In this document: positions 42,198-50,567 of the stretch, piece by piece | Layout: each line of letters begins with the position of its first letter | Numbering within the stretch: the stretch's first letter is position 1 | Assembly: GCA_902802795.1 (NCBI GenBank) | Contig: CADCNI010000034.1 | Span: forward strand, 1-64,000 | Source of the DNA: an uncultured Ruminococcus sp. | Lineage (GTDB): Bacteria; Bacillota; Clostridia; Oscillospirales; Acutalibacteraceae | Reading direction: 5' to 3' | Length of the DNA: 64,000 nucleotides | Translations under genes and position numbers: made by a program | Notes under the pieces: generated by a model | Seen by the model: the letters and a program-made list of their open reading frames with translations, nothing else | Told to the model about the DNA's origin: nothing | The model's database searches: none

Positions 42198-43616
42198 ATG
42201 GCGGAAATTGTCAACGCGGCGAATATGCAGGAATACTGCCAGCTTGTGCGTTCGGTCATGGAGGCGAGGCTGGACGGCCGCACGCCGCTGGCCTTTACCC
42301 ATACCTACGGCTGTCAGGGCAATGTGTCCGACGGCGAACGCATCAACGGCATGCTAGCCCGGATGGGCTTTGCCTTTACCGACAGCCCCGAAAACGCCGA
42401 CTTCATCCTCTACAACACCTGCGCCGTCCGCGAACACGCCGAGGACAGGGTGTTCGGCAACGTCGGCGCGCTCAAACACGTCAAAAACCGCAACCCCAAG
42501 CTCATCATTGCACTCTGCGGCTGCATGGTGCAGCAGGAGAAGGTCGCAAACCGCATTTATCAAAGCTATCCCCATGTCAATCTGGTATTCGGCACGCATG
42601 TCATCAGCCGGTTCCCCGAATTGCTTTACAAAACCCTGACGGGAGGCAAGCGGGTATTTGAACTGTCACAGGCGGACAACAGCATTTGTGAGGAACTGCC
42701 TGTGCGCCGCGACAACCAGGTCAAGGCGTGGCTGCCCATCATGTACGGCTGCGACAACTTCTGCACCTACTGCATTGTGCCGCACGTTCGCGGGCGGGAA
42801 AGAAGCCGCGACGCGTCGAACATCTTGGCGGAAGCGCGGGAACTGATCGCGGCGGGCTATCCCGATATCACCCTGCTGGGGCAGAACGTCAACAGCTACG
42901 CCGTCAAAAACGCGGTCAGCTCCGACGGAGAGGACTGGAATTTCCCCAAACTGCTGCGTGAAATCGACAAGATCGAAGGAGACTATGTGCTCCGCTTCAT
43001 GACCAGTCATCCCAAAGACTGCACGGAGGAACTGCTCACGGCCATGGCGGAGTGCAGACATACGGCGCACCATCTTCACCTGCCTGTACAGTGCGGCTCC
43101 AACCGCGTATTGAAGGCGATGAACCGCCACTACACCCGCGAGCAGTACCTTGCACTGGTGCGCATCGCCCGGGAGAAAATGCCCGATATCTCGCTGACCA
43201 GCGACATCATCGTGGGCTTCCCCGGCGAAACCTATGAGGAATTTCAGGAAACGCTTTCCCTCATTCGTGAAGTAAAATATACGTCGCTCTTTACTTTCAT
43301 TTATTCGGCCCGTGAAGGTACCCCCGCCGCAAAACTCGACGACCCCGTGACCCACGCTGAAAAAGCCAAGTGGATGAAAGAATTACTCGAAACGCAGGAA
43401 GCCATTGCCGCCGAGCGCTGTAACGCCATGATTGGCACCCGTCACCGCGTGCTGGTAGAAAGCGTGGACGCAAGGGACGACTCGCTCTTTTGCCGCACGG
43501 GAACCAATATCGTGGTCAAATGCATGGGGCAGCCGACGTTAGTAGGGCAGTTTGCGGAGTGTGAGATTACTTCCGCCAAAAACTGGGTCTTGCAGGGACA
43601 ATTTGTGAGCCGATAG
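42198..43616 (+). CDS. miaB: tRNA-2-methylthio-N6-dimethylallyladenosine synthase
   Basis: A 472-residue radical-SAM methylthiotransferase that modifies A37 of tRNAs reading UNN codons. The N-terminal UPF0004 domain has TYGCQGNVSDGE, NTCAVREHAEDR and ALCGCMVQQE, with three Cys ligands of one Fe-S cluster. The radical-SAM motif is GCDNFCTYCIVP. HLPVQCGSNRVLKAMNRHYT and a C-terminal TRAM domain follow. The length is typical. GAAAGGAGTGG lies about 11 bases before the ATG. The next gene follows after 12 bases, so they share a transcript. Confidence 0.96.
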   Translation: MAEIVNAANMQEYCQLVRSVMEARLDGRTPLAFTHTYGCQGNVSDGERINGMLARMGFAFTDSPENADFILYNTCAVREHAEDRVFGNVGALKHVKNRNPKLIIALCGCMVQQEKVANRIYQSYPHVNLVFGTHVISRFPELLYKTLTGGKRVFELSQADNSICEELPVRRDNQVKAWLPIMYGCDNFCTYCIVPHVRGRERSRDASNILAEARELIAAGYPDITLLGQNVNSYAVKNAVSSDGEDWNFPKLLREIDKIEGDYVLRFMTSHPKDCTEELLTAMAECRHTAHHLHLPVQCGSNRVLKAMNRHYTREQYLALVRIAREKMPDISLTSDIIVGFPGETYEEFQETLSLIREVKYTSLFTFIYSAREGTPAAKLDDPVTHAEKAKWMKELLETQEAIAAERCNAMIGTRHRVLVESVDARDDSLFCRTGTNIVVKCMGQPTLVGQFAECEITSAKNWVLQGQFVSR

Positions 43617-43628
43617 GAGGTTAATCAA

Positions 43629-44312
43629 ATGAAATATGTAATATCAATTATTCTGTCGCTTGTCATCATCGTGTTGGTAAGTGTCGGGACGTTTTCGTGG
43701 ATGCAGAAACAGGGATTCTTTGACACGGCCGTTTCTTCGGGCGATGCCGTGACGTACACAGACCTGTCCAACCGCTCCGAGGATGCACCCGAATCCGAAG
43801 CGGAACCGGTTCACCAGCTTCCCCCGGAGGCGCAGGACAACCGGTATGAGGAATTTGAAGCCACCAACGGCACCTTTGACCGCGTGAAGGCTTCTTCCTA
43901 CGCCGATTGGCAGGGAACGAAGGGACTGCCTTCCTGGGCGTTTGACGCGGACGCCAACACCACCTGGCAGGACGGCGCGAAAGACAGCTACGGCGAGGGC
44001 GAATGGTTTCTCTCGTACAATGCCGACGGTTCCACCCGCACGATCAGCAGCGTGACGGTTTACAACGGCTATCAGGATTTAAAATACAATAACGACGCGC
44101 AGAATTTTTATCAGCTCAATTCCCGCGTCCAGGACGTAATGCTGGAATTTGACGACGGCAGCGTGTATGTCTTTACTCTCCAGGATTCGCCGGAGGCGCA
44201 GACCTTCACCTTCGACGAGCCGATAGAAACCTGTTATGTCAAATTTACCGTCGAAAGCGTCTACCAAGGCAAATGGAGCGACACCTGCCTTTCCGAAATC
44301 GTGTACCGATAA
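43629..44312 (+). CDS. Exported discoidin-like (F5/8 type C-fold) protein
   Basis: A 227-residue protein with an N-terminal hydrophobic segment (residues 4-24), probably a membrane anchor, an acidic linker, and a beta-rich domain from about residue 80. Within it ASSYADWQGTKGLPSWAFDADANTTW and ETCYVKFTVESVYQGKWSD match the pattern of discoidin/NADase-type carbohydrate-binding folds. It lies directly after miaB with AGGAGG and is probably co-transcribed. Ligand unknown. Confidence 0.72.
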   Translation: MKYVISIILSLVIIVLVSVGTFSWMQKQGFFDTAVSSGDAVTYTDLSNRSEDAPESEAEPVHQLPPEAQDNRYEEFEATNGTFDRVKASSYADWQGTKGLPSWAFDADANTTWQDGAKDSYGEGEWFLSYNADGSTRTISSVTVYNGYQDLKYNNDAQNFYQLNSRVQDVMLEFDDGSVYVFTLQDSPEAQTFTFDEPIETCYVKFTVESVYQGKWSDTCLSEIVYR

Positions 44313-44330
44313 TTTTTCTATTTATCTAAT

Positions 44331-44363
44331 TATAGCAATCCAAATAATCAAGGAGACAAAACA
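44331..44363. mobile_element. MITE family A, copy 3 (terminal remnant)
   Basis: TATAGCAATCCAAATAATC, then a stretch ending GGAGACAAAA, matches one end of the family as seen in copy 1. The rest is absent. The remnant's AAGGAGA sits 10 bases before the ATG of the YlbF-family gene and is its apparent ribosome binding site. Confidence 0.75.
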
Positions 44364-44365
44364 TC

Positions 44366-44773
44366 ATGACCATCATGGAAATGGCCCGCGAAATGGGCAA
44401 AGTCATTCAGGAATCCGACGAATACAAGGCACTGGCTGCCGCGAGAACCGCCAGCGACAACGACGAGGATTTGCAGAAGCAGATCGAGCAGTTCAACGTG
44501 CTCCGCATGAAGATCGAAATCGAGTCCGGCAAAGACGACGCCGATCAGGACAGGATCAGCAGTCTCAATGAAGACCTCATGAACCTCTATACCGAGATCA
44601 TGCAGGGCGAAAAAATGGTGGCCTTCAACGCCGCCAAAGAGACGATGGACAGCCTCATGAACGAAGTCACCATGCTGCTCACCGCTGCCGTCAACGGCGA
44701 AGACCCCGCCACCTACGACCCCGCCGCCGCTGCCTGCACCGGCTCCTGCGCCACCTGCGGAGGATGCAGCTGA
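44366..44773 (+). CDS. YlbF/YmcA-family protein with a C-terminal Cys cluster
   Basis: A 135-residue helical protein of the YlbF/YmcA (RicF/RicA) family. In Bacillus these bind YaaT as the Y-complex, which acts with RNase Y in mRNA processing and in competence, biofilm and sporulation control. The C-terminus CTGSCATCGGCS has four cysteines like the YlbF tail and could hold an Fe-S cluster. Its place downstream of miaB recalls the Bacillus miaB-ymcA pair. The ribosome binding site lies inside a MITE remnant. Which of the two paralogues it represents cannot be settled here. Confidence 0.82.
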   Translation: MTIMEMAREMGKVIQESDEYKALAAARTASDNDEDLQKQIEQFNVLRMKIEIESGKDDADQDRISSLNEDLMNLYTEIMQGEKMVAFNAAKETMDSLMNEVTMLLTAAVNGEDPATYDPAAAACTGSCATCGGCS

Positions 44774-44872
44774 AGCGCTCGCATTCGCTCGCTAAAAGAA
44801 TAGAGAATGAAGAATAGAGAATAAAAAAGGAAGGGCTTCGCCCTTATAAAAGAAATGATTCATTCCATATCA

Positions 44873-44920
44873 AACAGCCCTGTAATTTAACCGATAAAAA
44901 GGTTAGTTTACAGGGCTGTT
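44873..44920. terminator. Bidirectional terminator between ylbF-like gene and cysS
   Basis: AACAGCCCTGTAA pairs with TTACAGGGCTGTT, with an inner AACC/GGTT extension. Nearby 44796-44830 and 44942-44980 hold AGAATAGAGAATGA-type simple tracts and their complements, and AAGGGCTTCGCCCTT is a small palindrome. Confidence 0.8.
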
Positions 44921-44993
44921 ATTGTTTCAAGCGCGCAGCGCTTCCAATATTTATTCTCTATTCTTCATTCTTTATTCGCATAGCGGGGAGCGC

Positions 44994-46400
44994 TTAGGCT
45001 CTCTTCCACTTGACGCCCTGGGGGGTGTCTTCGAGGATGATGCCCTTGGCTTTGAGTTCGTCGCGGATGCGGTCGGCTTCGGCAAAGTTTCTGGCTTTGC
45101 GGGCGGCCTGCCGCTGCTCGATGAGGGATTCGATCTCGCTGTCGAGATTGTCGGACTGGCGGTTATAGAGCAGTCCCAGCACGCCGGTAAGTTCGTTGTA
45201 GAGGTCAAGGGCGAACTGCGCCAGCTCCTTGGAATGGGTCGAGGACGCGCCGAGGTGGGTGTTGATGTCGCGCGCGAGGTCGAAGATGGCGGAAACAGCG
45301 CCTGCCGTGTTAAAGTCCTCCTCCATAGCGTCGATAAAGTGCTGCCTGTGCGCTAAAAGCTGCTCCTTGATCTCGTCTTCACCGTCCTGCCATCCGGAAG
45401 GGGCTTTGGTAAGATAGAATTCCACATTCTCCAGCGCGGTATAAAGACGCGCAAGGGCGGATTTGTTCTGCTCAATGATGTCCACGGAATAGTTGATGGG
45501 GCTTCTGTAGTGACTGGAGAGCATGAAAAGGCGGATAGGCTCATAGCCGTAGGCTTCGCCCACGTCGCGGACGGTGAAGAAATTGCCGAGCGATTTGCTC
45601 ATCTTCTGATTGTCCACATTGATAAAGCCGTTGTGCATCCAGTATTGGGAGAAGGGCTTGCCGGTGCAGCATTCGGACTGGGCGATCTCGTTCTCATGAT
45701 GGGGGAAAATCAAGTCCTGTCCGCCGCAGTGCAGGTCAATGGTTTCGCCCAGCAGCGCAAGATTCATGGCGGAGCATTCGATATGCCAGCCGGGACGACC
45801 CTTGCCCCAGGGCGAATCCCAGTACGGCTCGCCCTCCTTCGCAGCCTTCCAAAGGGCAAAGTCGGCGCGGTCGCGCTTGATGTCGCCGGTATCCACGCGT
45901 TCGCTGGCGCCCGCTACGAGGTCTTCGAGGGGCAGATGAGAGAGCTTGCCGTATTCGGGAAAGGTCTTGGTGCTGAAATACACGTCGCCGTTTGCCTCAT
46001 AAGCATGTCCCTTTTCCACGAGGGTAGCAACGATTTCGATGATCTTGTCGATGTTCTCGGTCGCCTTGGGATGAATGTTGGCGGGCTTCACGCCGAGCGC
46101 CTTGACGTCCTTCCAATATTCGTCTATGTAGCGCTCGGAGATCACCTTGAAGTCTACGCCTTCGGCTTTGGCCTTGTTGATGATCTTGTCGTCCACATCG
46201 GTGAAATTCTGCACGAAGGTCACCTTCATGCCGCGCCATTCAAAGTAACGGCGCAGGGTGTCAAAGGTGATAATGGGTCGCGCATTGCCGATGTGAATGA
46301 GGTTGTAGACGGTGGGGCCGCAGGCGTACATCTTGACTTCATTTTCGGTCTGGGGCTGAAATTCCTCCAGCTTGCGCGAAAGGGTGTTGAATATTCTCAT
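44994..46400 (-). CDS. cysS: Cysteinyl-tRNA synthetase
   Basis: A 468-residue class I synthetase. It has YACGPTVYNLIHIGNARP (HIGH-type motif and first zinc Cys), HCGGQDLIFPHHENEIAQSE (further zinc ligands) and KMSKSLGNFF (KMSKS). A helical tail ends WKRA. The ATG at 46400 is chosen because GGAGG lies 8 bases upstream; the TTG at 46415 overlaps that site. It is the last gene of a unit with cysE and an unknown gene, behind a Cys-type T-box. Confidence 0.96.
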   Translation of the reverse strand: MRIFNTLSRKLEEFQPQTENEVKMYACGPTVYNLIHIGNARPIITFDTLRRYFEWRGMKVTFVQNFTDVDDKIINKAKAEGVDFKVISERYIDEYWKDVKALGVKPANIHPKATENIDKIIEIVATLVEKGHAYEANGDVYFSTKTFPEYGKLSHLPLEDLVAGASERVDTGDIKRDRADFALWKAAKEGEPYWDSPWGKGRPGWHIECSAMNLALLGETIDLHCGGQDLIFPHHENEIAQSECCTGKPFSQYWMHNGFINVDNQKMSKSLGNFFTVRDVGEAYGYEPIRLFMLSSHYRSPINYSVDIIEQNKSALARLYTALENVEFYLTKAPSGWQDGEDEIKEQLLAHRQHFIDAMEEDFNTAGAVSAIFDLARDINTHLGASSTHSKELAQFALDLYNELTGVLGLLYNRQSDNLDSEIESLIEQRQAARKARNFAEADRIRDELKAKGIILEDTPQGVKWKRA

Positions 46401-46511
46401 AAAAAATTCCTCCAAATCTTTTATTACAAGCCCGCAGGGCTTCCTTCATTATTATCTATTATCTATTCTTTATTATCTATTCTCTTAGCCGCTTGCGAAT
46501 GCAAGCGGCGC

Positions 46512-47174
46512 TCAGATGCCTCCTCCGTCGGTGTTTTCCATGCCGCCCATGTCGAGCTTCTTTTGCAGACGGAGAATTTCGTTTTGCAGACGGCAGATAT
46601 CCTGCGATACGGGGTCGGCGTAGTGAATCTGGTCGAGATCGCAGGCGGGAATCGGCTGACCCGCTACGCGAACGACGCGCGCCGGAACGCCCACGGCGGT
46701 CGCGTTGGCGGGGACTTCGTTGAGCACTACCGCGCCGGCGGCGATACGGGCGTTGTCCCCGACAGAGAAAGGGCCGAGCACCTTGGCGCCGGAGCCGATC
46801 AGCACATTGCTGCCGATGGTGGGGTGGCGCTTGCCCGTGTCCTTGCCGGTGCCGCCGAGGGTCACGCCCTGATAGATGGTGCAGCCGTCTCCGACTTCCG
46901 CCGTTTCTCCGATGACCACGCCCATACCGTGATCAATCAGCACACCGCGCCCGATCTTGGCGGCGGGATGGATTTCAATGCCGGTTCTTCGCTTGGCGCG
47001 CTCGCTGATCCACCGCGCGAGGAATTTGAGATTGTGCCGGAAACACCAGTTGGCGCGTCGATGGGACATGAGCGCCTTGTAGCCGGGATAGAGCAGCCGC
47101 ACTTCGACGGCGCTTCGGGCGGCGGGGTCGCGCTCCATAATGGCTTTGATCAGATCCTGACGGTAACTTGACAA
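46512..47174 (-). CDS. cysE: Serine O-acetyltransferase
   Basis: A 220-residue left-handed beta-helix acetyltransferase making O-acetylserine, the precursor of cysteine. GIEIHPAAKIGRGVLIDHGMG and VVIGETAEVGDGCTIYQGVTLGG carry the catalytic His/Asp and the CoA site. The start is TTG at 47174, with AAGGAG about 10 bases upstream; no ATG fits. The C-terminal extension after VVRVAG contains a short coiled region. It is in the same T-box-controlled unit as cysS, so synthesis and charging of cysteine respond to the same signal. Confidence 0.95.
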   Translation of the reverse strand: MSSYRQDLIKAIMERDPAARSAVEVRLLYPGYKALMSHRRANWCFRHNLKFLARWISERAKRRTGIEIHPAAKIGRGVLIDHGMGVVIGETAEVGDGCTIYQGVTLGGTGKDTGKRHPTIGSNVLIGSGAKVLGPFSVGDNARIAAGAVVLNEVPANATAVGVPARVVRVAGQPIPACDLDQIHYADPVSQDICRLQNEILRLQKKLDMGGMENTDGGGI

Positions 47175-47205
47175 TGCAAATCAGCTCCTTCATGCATAGG
47201 AACGG

Positions 47206-48039
47206 TTATTTTAAAAGCTGCTCAAAAAGGGACAGCTCCGCGGCAAGCGCCGCAATCATAGACGCTTCCTCCGGTTTGGCGGGGTAGGTTTTATAGAGCG
47301 CCTCGCGTTTGCCTGCGGGCAGCAGGTCAATGCTGTGCAGATAATCTTCGGTAATGCCGTTTCTTTCACAGATCAGTTGAATCAGATAGGTGCGCAGTTC
47401 ATTGATGATTTCGCCCGCGTAGATCAGCGATCCGCCCGCAATGGCATGCTTGGCGAGATTGATTTTTCCATAGACCACGTTCCAGCGGTTGTCTTCTTGC
47501 GGCAGCGGAGCGGAAATCGGAACTTCGTCGTCGAAATCGTCGCTTAACGCGTCATCAGCCGCAGAAGCGTCGTCAAAATCATTCTCCAAATCACTCTCAA
47601 AATCGTCGGCCAGTTCGGGTTCCGGTTCGTCCTTGGTGGGGTCAACGGATTTCCTGTCCACGCCGGCATAAAAGATGTCCGCCGCGCCGTTCTGATCAAG
47701 ATAGCAAACCCACCAGTCAAAAGCGGGGAGATTGTCTTCACCGCAGATGAAAATCTCGGCGTTCAGGCCGCTGGCAAAGGCGTAATTCGCGATAATCCGG
47801 CCGTCCTCTTCGACCTTGCTGCCGGAAGACGGCTTCAGAAATTCCGTGGTGAGAAAATGAAGATCAGCGTAGATATTGGGCAGTGCGGAAGCGTCGGCCG
47901 CAGCCGCGACAAAGTGAATGTCCGCCGGAGGACATTCCTTTTCGCCTGTAAGAAGAAAAACAGTGATGCCCTGGATTTTACGCACCATGACGTTCAGCTT
48001 TTTGGTGAGGTCGGTGCGCGCCTGCATAATTTCGCTCAT
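47206..48039 (-). CDS. Unknown acidic protein, first gene of the Cys T-box operon
   Basis: A 277-residue soluble protein. Residues 1-135 are alpha/beta. Residues 140-180 are a Glu/Asp-rich linker. Residues 185-277 are helical, with KINLAKHAIAGGSLIYAGEIINELRT-type helices reminiscent of the C-terminal helical domains of nucleotidyltransferases. No catalytic motif can be identified. As first gene after the T-box and before cysE-cysS, it is probably tied to cysteine or sulfur metabolism, but that is inference. AAAGGAACG precedes the ATG. Confidence 0.75.
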   Translation of the reverse strand: MSEIMQARTDLTKKLNVMVRKIQGITVFLLTGEKECPPADIHFVAAAADASALPNIYADLHFLTTEFLKPSSGSKVEEDGRIIANYAFASGLNAEIFICGEDNLPAFDWWVCYLDQNGAADIFYAGVDRKSVDPTKDEPEPELADDFESDLENDFDDASAADDALSDDFDDEVPISAPLPQEDNRWNVVYGKINLAKHAIAGGSLIYAGEIINELRTYLIQLICERNGITEDYLHSIDLLPAGKREALYKTYPAKPEEASMIAALAAELSLFEQLLK

Positions 48040-48084
48040 AATTCAGACGTTCCTTTCGTTTGATGATTAAAATATGTCAATAAA

Positions 48085-48342
48085 CAAAAAGCCTCCGTCA
48101 CGTCTTAAAAAAGACGCAACGGAGGCGAAAATGTAATATTTCCACGGTTCCACTCCTGTTTGTCACTCGTGCAGCCTTAACGCGGCGGTTTCGTGCGCAG
48201 ATACCCTTGCCGACGTCATCGGCAGCTTCCCCGCGCCTGCATGATGAAGGGTGCATTCGTCCGTGCGCGGTGCCGGGAACGCTTGCAGCCGATGACGCTC
48301 CCTCTCTGTTGCCCTTGCGCAGGGATTACTTCTCCCCTTGAG
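48085..48342 (-). promoter_or_regulatory. T-box riboswitch, Cys specifier
   Basis: Reading the minus strand from about 48342: AAGGGGAGAAGTAATCCC opens Stem I, and CAGAGAGG follows as in the T-box AG-rich loop. AAUGCACCCUU closes Stem I with UGC (Cys) at 48253-48255 as specifier. Then comes the T-box sequence AGGAGTGGAACCGTGG at 48142-48157. A terminator stem (GCCTCCGTTGCGTC / GACGTGACGGAGGC, 48091-48126) followed by TTTTT completes it. GGAG of the T-box can pair with CTCC of the terminator arm as antiterminator. Uncharged tRNA-Cys should therefore turn on the downstream genes, which include cysE and cysS. Confidence 0.9.
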
Positions 48343-48372
48343 CATTTGGTTGTATTCATATGTCGTGCTTTT

Positions 48373-48723
48373 TCATGAAACAGAATCTCCGGAATCAAAC
48401 GGATAGACCTTCTGACAATTTTCGATGTCGTCAGTTTCCATTTCCGAAATATAAATTTGGGCCGATTGGGAAAGATCATTACCGCAGATGGTTTCCCTGC
48501 CCATCACCGTGAGCACGTCATTCACGCCCTCGGCGGCATTTTCACAGGCGAGCCAGATACCCAAGGCGTCACTTCCTGCCGGTTCCTCGTCCAGATAATC
48601 GTAGCCGTTGTCGGTAATGCGCCCCTCTGTATATCGTTCCACCGCATCCGGCAGCCGATATCGGATATCCAAGTCGGGATTTTGCAATTTTCCGGGACAC
48701 AGCTTGACAATGATCGTCTGCAT
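48373..48723 (-). CDS. Small acidic protein, function unknown
   Basis: A 116-residue soluble acidic protein starting MQTIIVKLCPGKLQNPDLD. It has DIRYRLPDAVERYTEG in the first half and a predicted alternation of strands and helices. No family is recognised. AAAGGAAGT lies about 10 bases upstream of the ATG. It ends just before the T-box leader, whose promoter may lie inside its 3' end. Confidence 0.6.
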   Translation of the reverse strand: MQTIIVKLCPGKLQNPDLDIRYRLPDAVERYTEGRITDNGYDYLDEEPAGSDALGIWLACENAAEGVNDVLTVMGRETICGNDLSQSAQIYISEMETDDIENCQKVYPFDSGDSVS

Positions 48724-48847
48724 ATCGGTTCTACTTCCTTTGTGAAATGCTGTTCGTTATCTATTATATGATATCGAGACGGATTTTGCAACTGTTATTT
48801 TGAAATTCTTTATGTTTTACCAAGTTTCTGTGCTTACGGTGCGACGA

Positions 48848-49368
48848 TTATCGCCCGTTTAGTCCATGCTTTTGCCGGAAATCTTCGCTCACGCGCTCAA
48901 GATTGGCGCGAAATGCTTCTTGCGGTGAAGCGGTGGGGGAAGGCGCAAGCAGCATGTCGATCCATTCTTCCATCTCACCGTCAGGTTCTCCCGGTACCCT
49001 CAGGGATTCCCGAAATGCCGCAAGCTGCTCCCTGCCCTGCGCAAAATCCCGATAGGCGGCGGTATAAACACCCTCTACAAACCGACCGTAAACCAAGGTT
49101 CGCGCCTGCCTGTGATTTCTATGCCGTATTCCATGACAGTATCACAAAAAGACCAGACCGGTAAAAGATAGGCGAAGGCCTTCAACTGCCTCTTTTGTAT
49201 GCTGAAGGTGATGAACTGCGCCAGACCGCTTCTCTCCCGTGCAAATCGGCAGGGACGGTATTCCGCGAATCCCTCGTCCCGCAGCAGGGGACGGATTTCC
49301 TGCCGGATGAACTGCCGCACTGCTTTTTGAAAATCATAATTTTCTTCTGTGAATGCAACAGGTTTCAT
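48848..49368 (-). pseudogene. Frameshifted gene, DUF4304-like
   Basis: Two adjoining frames make one plausible protein of about 173 residues. The first runs from ATG 49368 (GAGGTGAC upstream) through AVRQFIRQEIRPLLRDEGF to GIEITGRREPWFT and then stops at about 49075. The second carries on as YGRFVEGVYTAAYRDFAQG to 48848. The shift equals a loss of one base. Restoring a T in the run of T's near 49088 would give REPWFYGRFVEG. The first half recalls DUF4304 proteins of unknown function. Either a real homopolymer mutation or a sequencing error. Confidence 0.65.
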
Positions 49369-49410
49369 ATTCTGCTGCGTCACCTCGCTTTCTGTTCTGC
49401 TGTAACAAGA

Positions 49411-49447
49411 AAAAACCGCAGGAACCATCCGAAGATACCCCTGCGGT
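49411..49447 (-). terminator. Terminator of the DUF6465-type gene
   Basis: On the minus strand ACCGCAGGG pairs with CCTGCGGT and is followed by TTTTTTC. It lies 33 bases past the stop. Confidence 0.85.
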
Positions 49448-49479
49448 CTGAAAAGACTTGTCCAATAAAAATTAAGAAA

Positions 49480-49875
49480 TTACTCGCAGAAGAAAACATC
49501 CATTGCGACGGTTTCTTCACCGGCTACGATGTAAGCCTTGCTCTCGTCGGGCTTGACATAGACCTTGATGTCCTTGTCCTCACCGACAGTGAGCTTTGCG
49601 TTCTTGACGATTTCGTCCACGGCTACCTGTACGCCGCCAAATTCAATGAAAACTTCCGCTTTGGGCGCTTCGACAGCTTTTGCCTCGGCAACTGCTTCGA
49701 CAGCCTCGGGGGCCTTTTCCTCTGCTTTGGGAGTAGCCTTCTTGGAAGCGACGGTGGTCTTCTTGGCTCTGGTCTTCTTGGCGGGAGTCTCAGTGACCTC
49801 TGCCTCAACTGCTGCGGTCTTTACTTCTTTTACTTCTGCCTCTGCGGCAGCAACTGCTTTCTTGGTTCTTGCCAT
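49480..49875 (-). CDS. DUF6465-type protein with a basic/Ala-rich N-terminus
   Basis: A 131-residue protein. Residues 1-70 are a Lys/Ala/Glu/Thr-rich disordered region resembling histone-like tails. The C-terminal domain starts EVFIEFGGVQVAVDEIV and ends YIVAGEETVAMDVFF, a pattern common in small proteins of gut Clostridia classed as DUF6465. Function unknown; the tail suggests nucleic-acid contact. A perfect promoter, a strong AAAGGGG site and a terminator suggest high expression as a single gene. Confidence 0.8.
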   Translation of the reverse strand: MARTKKAVAAAEAEVKEVKTAAVEAEVTETPAKKTRAKKTTVASKKATPKAEEKAPEAVEAVAEAKAVEAPKAEVFIEFGGVQVAVDEIVKNAKLTVGEDKDIKVYVKPDESKAYIVAGEETVAMDVFFCE

Positions 49876-49953
49876 AATGTTTAACCCCTTTCGATAATTT
49901 TTTCGGAATAAAATGTCTTGCGATAAACTCTATGGTTACCAACTTACGGTATC

Positions 49954-49982
49954 ATTATACACCTAAAAAATCGAAATGTCAA
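49954..49982 (-). promoter_or_regulatory. Consensus SigA promoter of the DUF6465-type gene
   Basis: On the minus strand TTGACA-N17-TATAAT matches both hexamers exactly, about 79 bases before the ATG. The stretch 49983-50109 beyond it is AT-rich without a gene. Confidence 0.88.
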
Positions 49983-50109
49983 ATATATACAAAATATAAA
50001 TTTAAATTTAGAGATAGCTACAAAAAAGCGTTGTGTTATCCCGCAAGAATAATTCATTTTGAATTAAAAATCACACCCAATTATGTACCTTCGGGCTTCA
50101 CAAAACCCC

Positions 50110-50550
50110 TTATGCCTGCTCCGCCGGAACCTCTGCCTGAGAAGATGACGTCTGGGGCACGGTCTTTTGTTTGTTGTTTTCCATTGCCATACCGGCAGTA
50201 TAAATCTGTATGAGTCCCAGCACCAGTGCATACACGAGGTTATGAACCCAACTGATACTGCTCATACTGATATGATTGAGCACCATCAGCAGAAGGTAGA
50301 ATCCGATATAGGCATAAATGTAATGACGCAGCAACGCTCCTATTCTTCTGTTTTTAATATGCCAGAACAGACTGCGAAAAAGAAAGAAAACAGATGTGGG
50401 CAGAAACAGCGCCGCCATCATCAGAAAAATCACCGCGCTCACATAATACACGGAGCAATCCTGCGCCACATAAATGGACTGCACCATCACCAGAAAGCTT
50501 AACCCCGCCAGAATGATGCTTGCCTGATTGATTCGCTTGAGTAATTTCAT
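50110..50550 (-). CDS. Four-helix membrane protein, function unknown
   Basis: A 146-residue protein with four hydrophobic segments (near residues 12-30, 38-60, 75-95 and 103-122) and a polar Gln/Ser/Pro tail. No motif identifies a family. The ATG at 50550 follows AAGAGGATT. It starts 18 bases after the stop of the upstream acetyltransferase gene, so the two are probably co-transcribed. Confidence 0.65.
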   Translation of the reverse strand: MKLLKRINQASIILAGLSFLVMVQSIYVAQDCSVYYVSAVIFLMMAALFLPTSVFFLFRSLFWHIKNRRIGALLRHYIYAYIGFYLLLMVLNHISMSSISWVHNLVYALVLGLIQIYTAGMAMENNKQKTVPQTSSSQAEVPAEQA

Positions 50551-50567
50551 AATGAATCCTCTTCCTT

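Noticed and set aside
45510..47171. Long plus-strand open frame across cysS and cysE
   Set aside because: It is the complement of two clearly identified enzymes and crosses their intergenic region with no domain signal.
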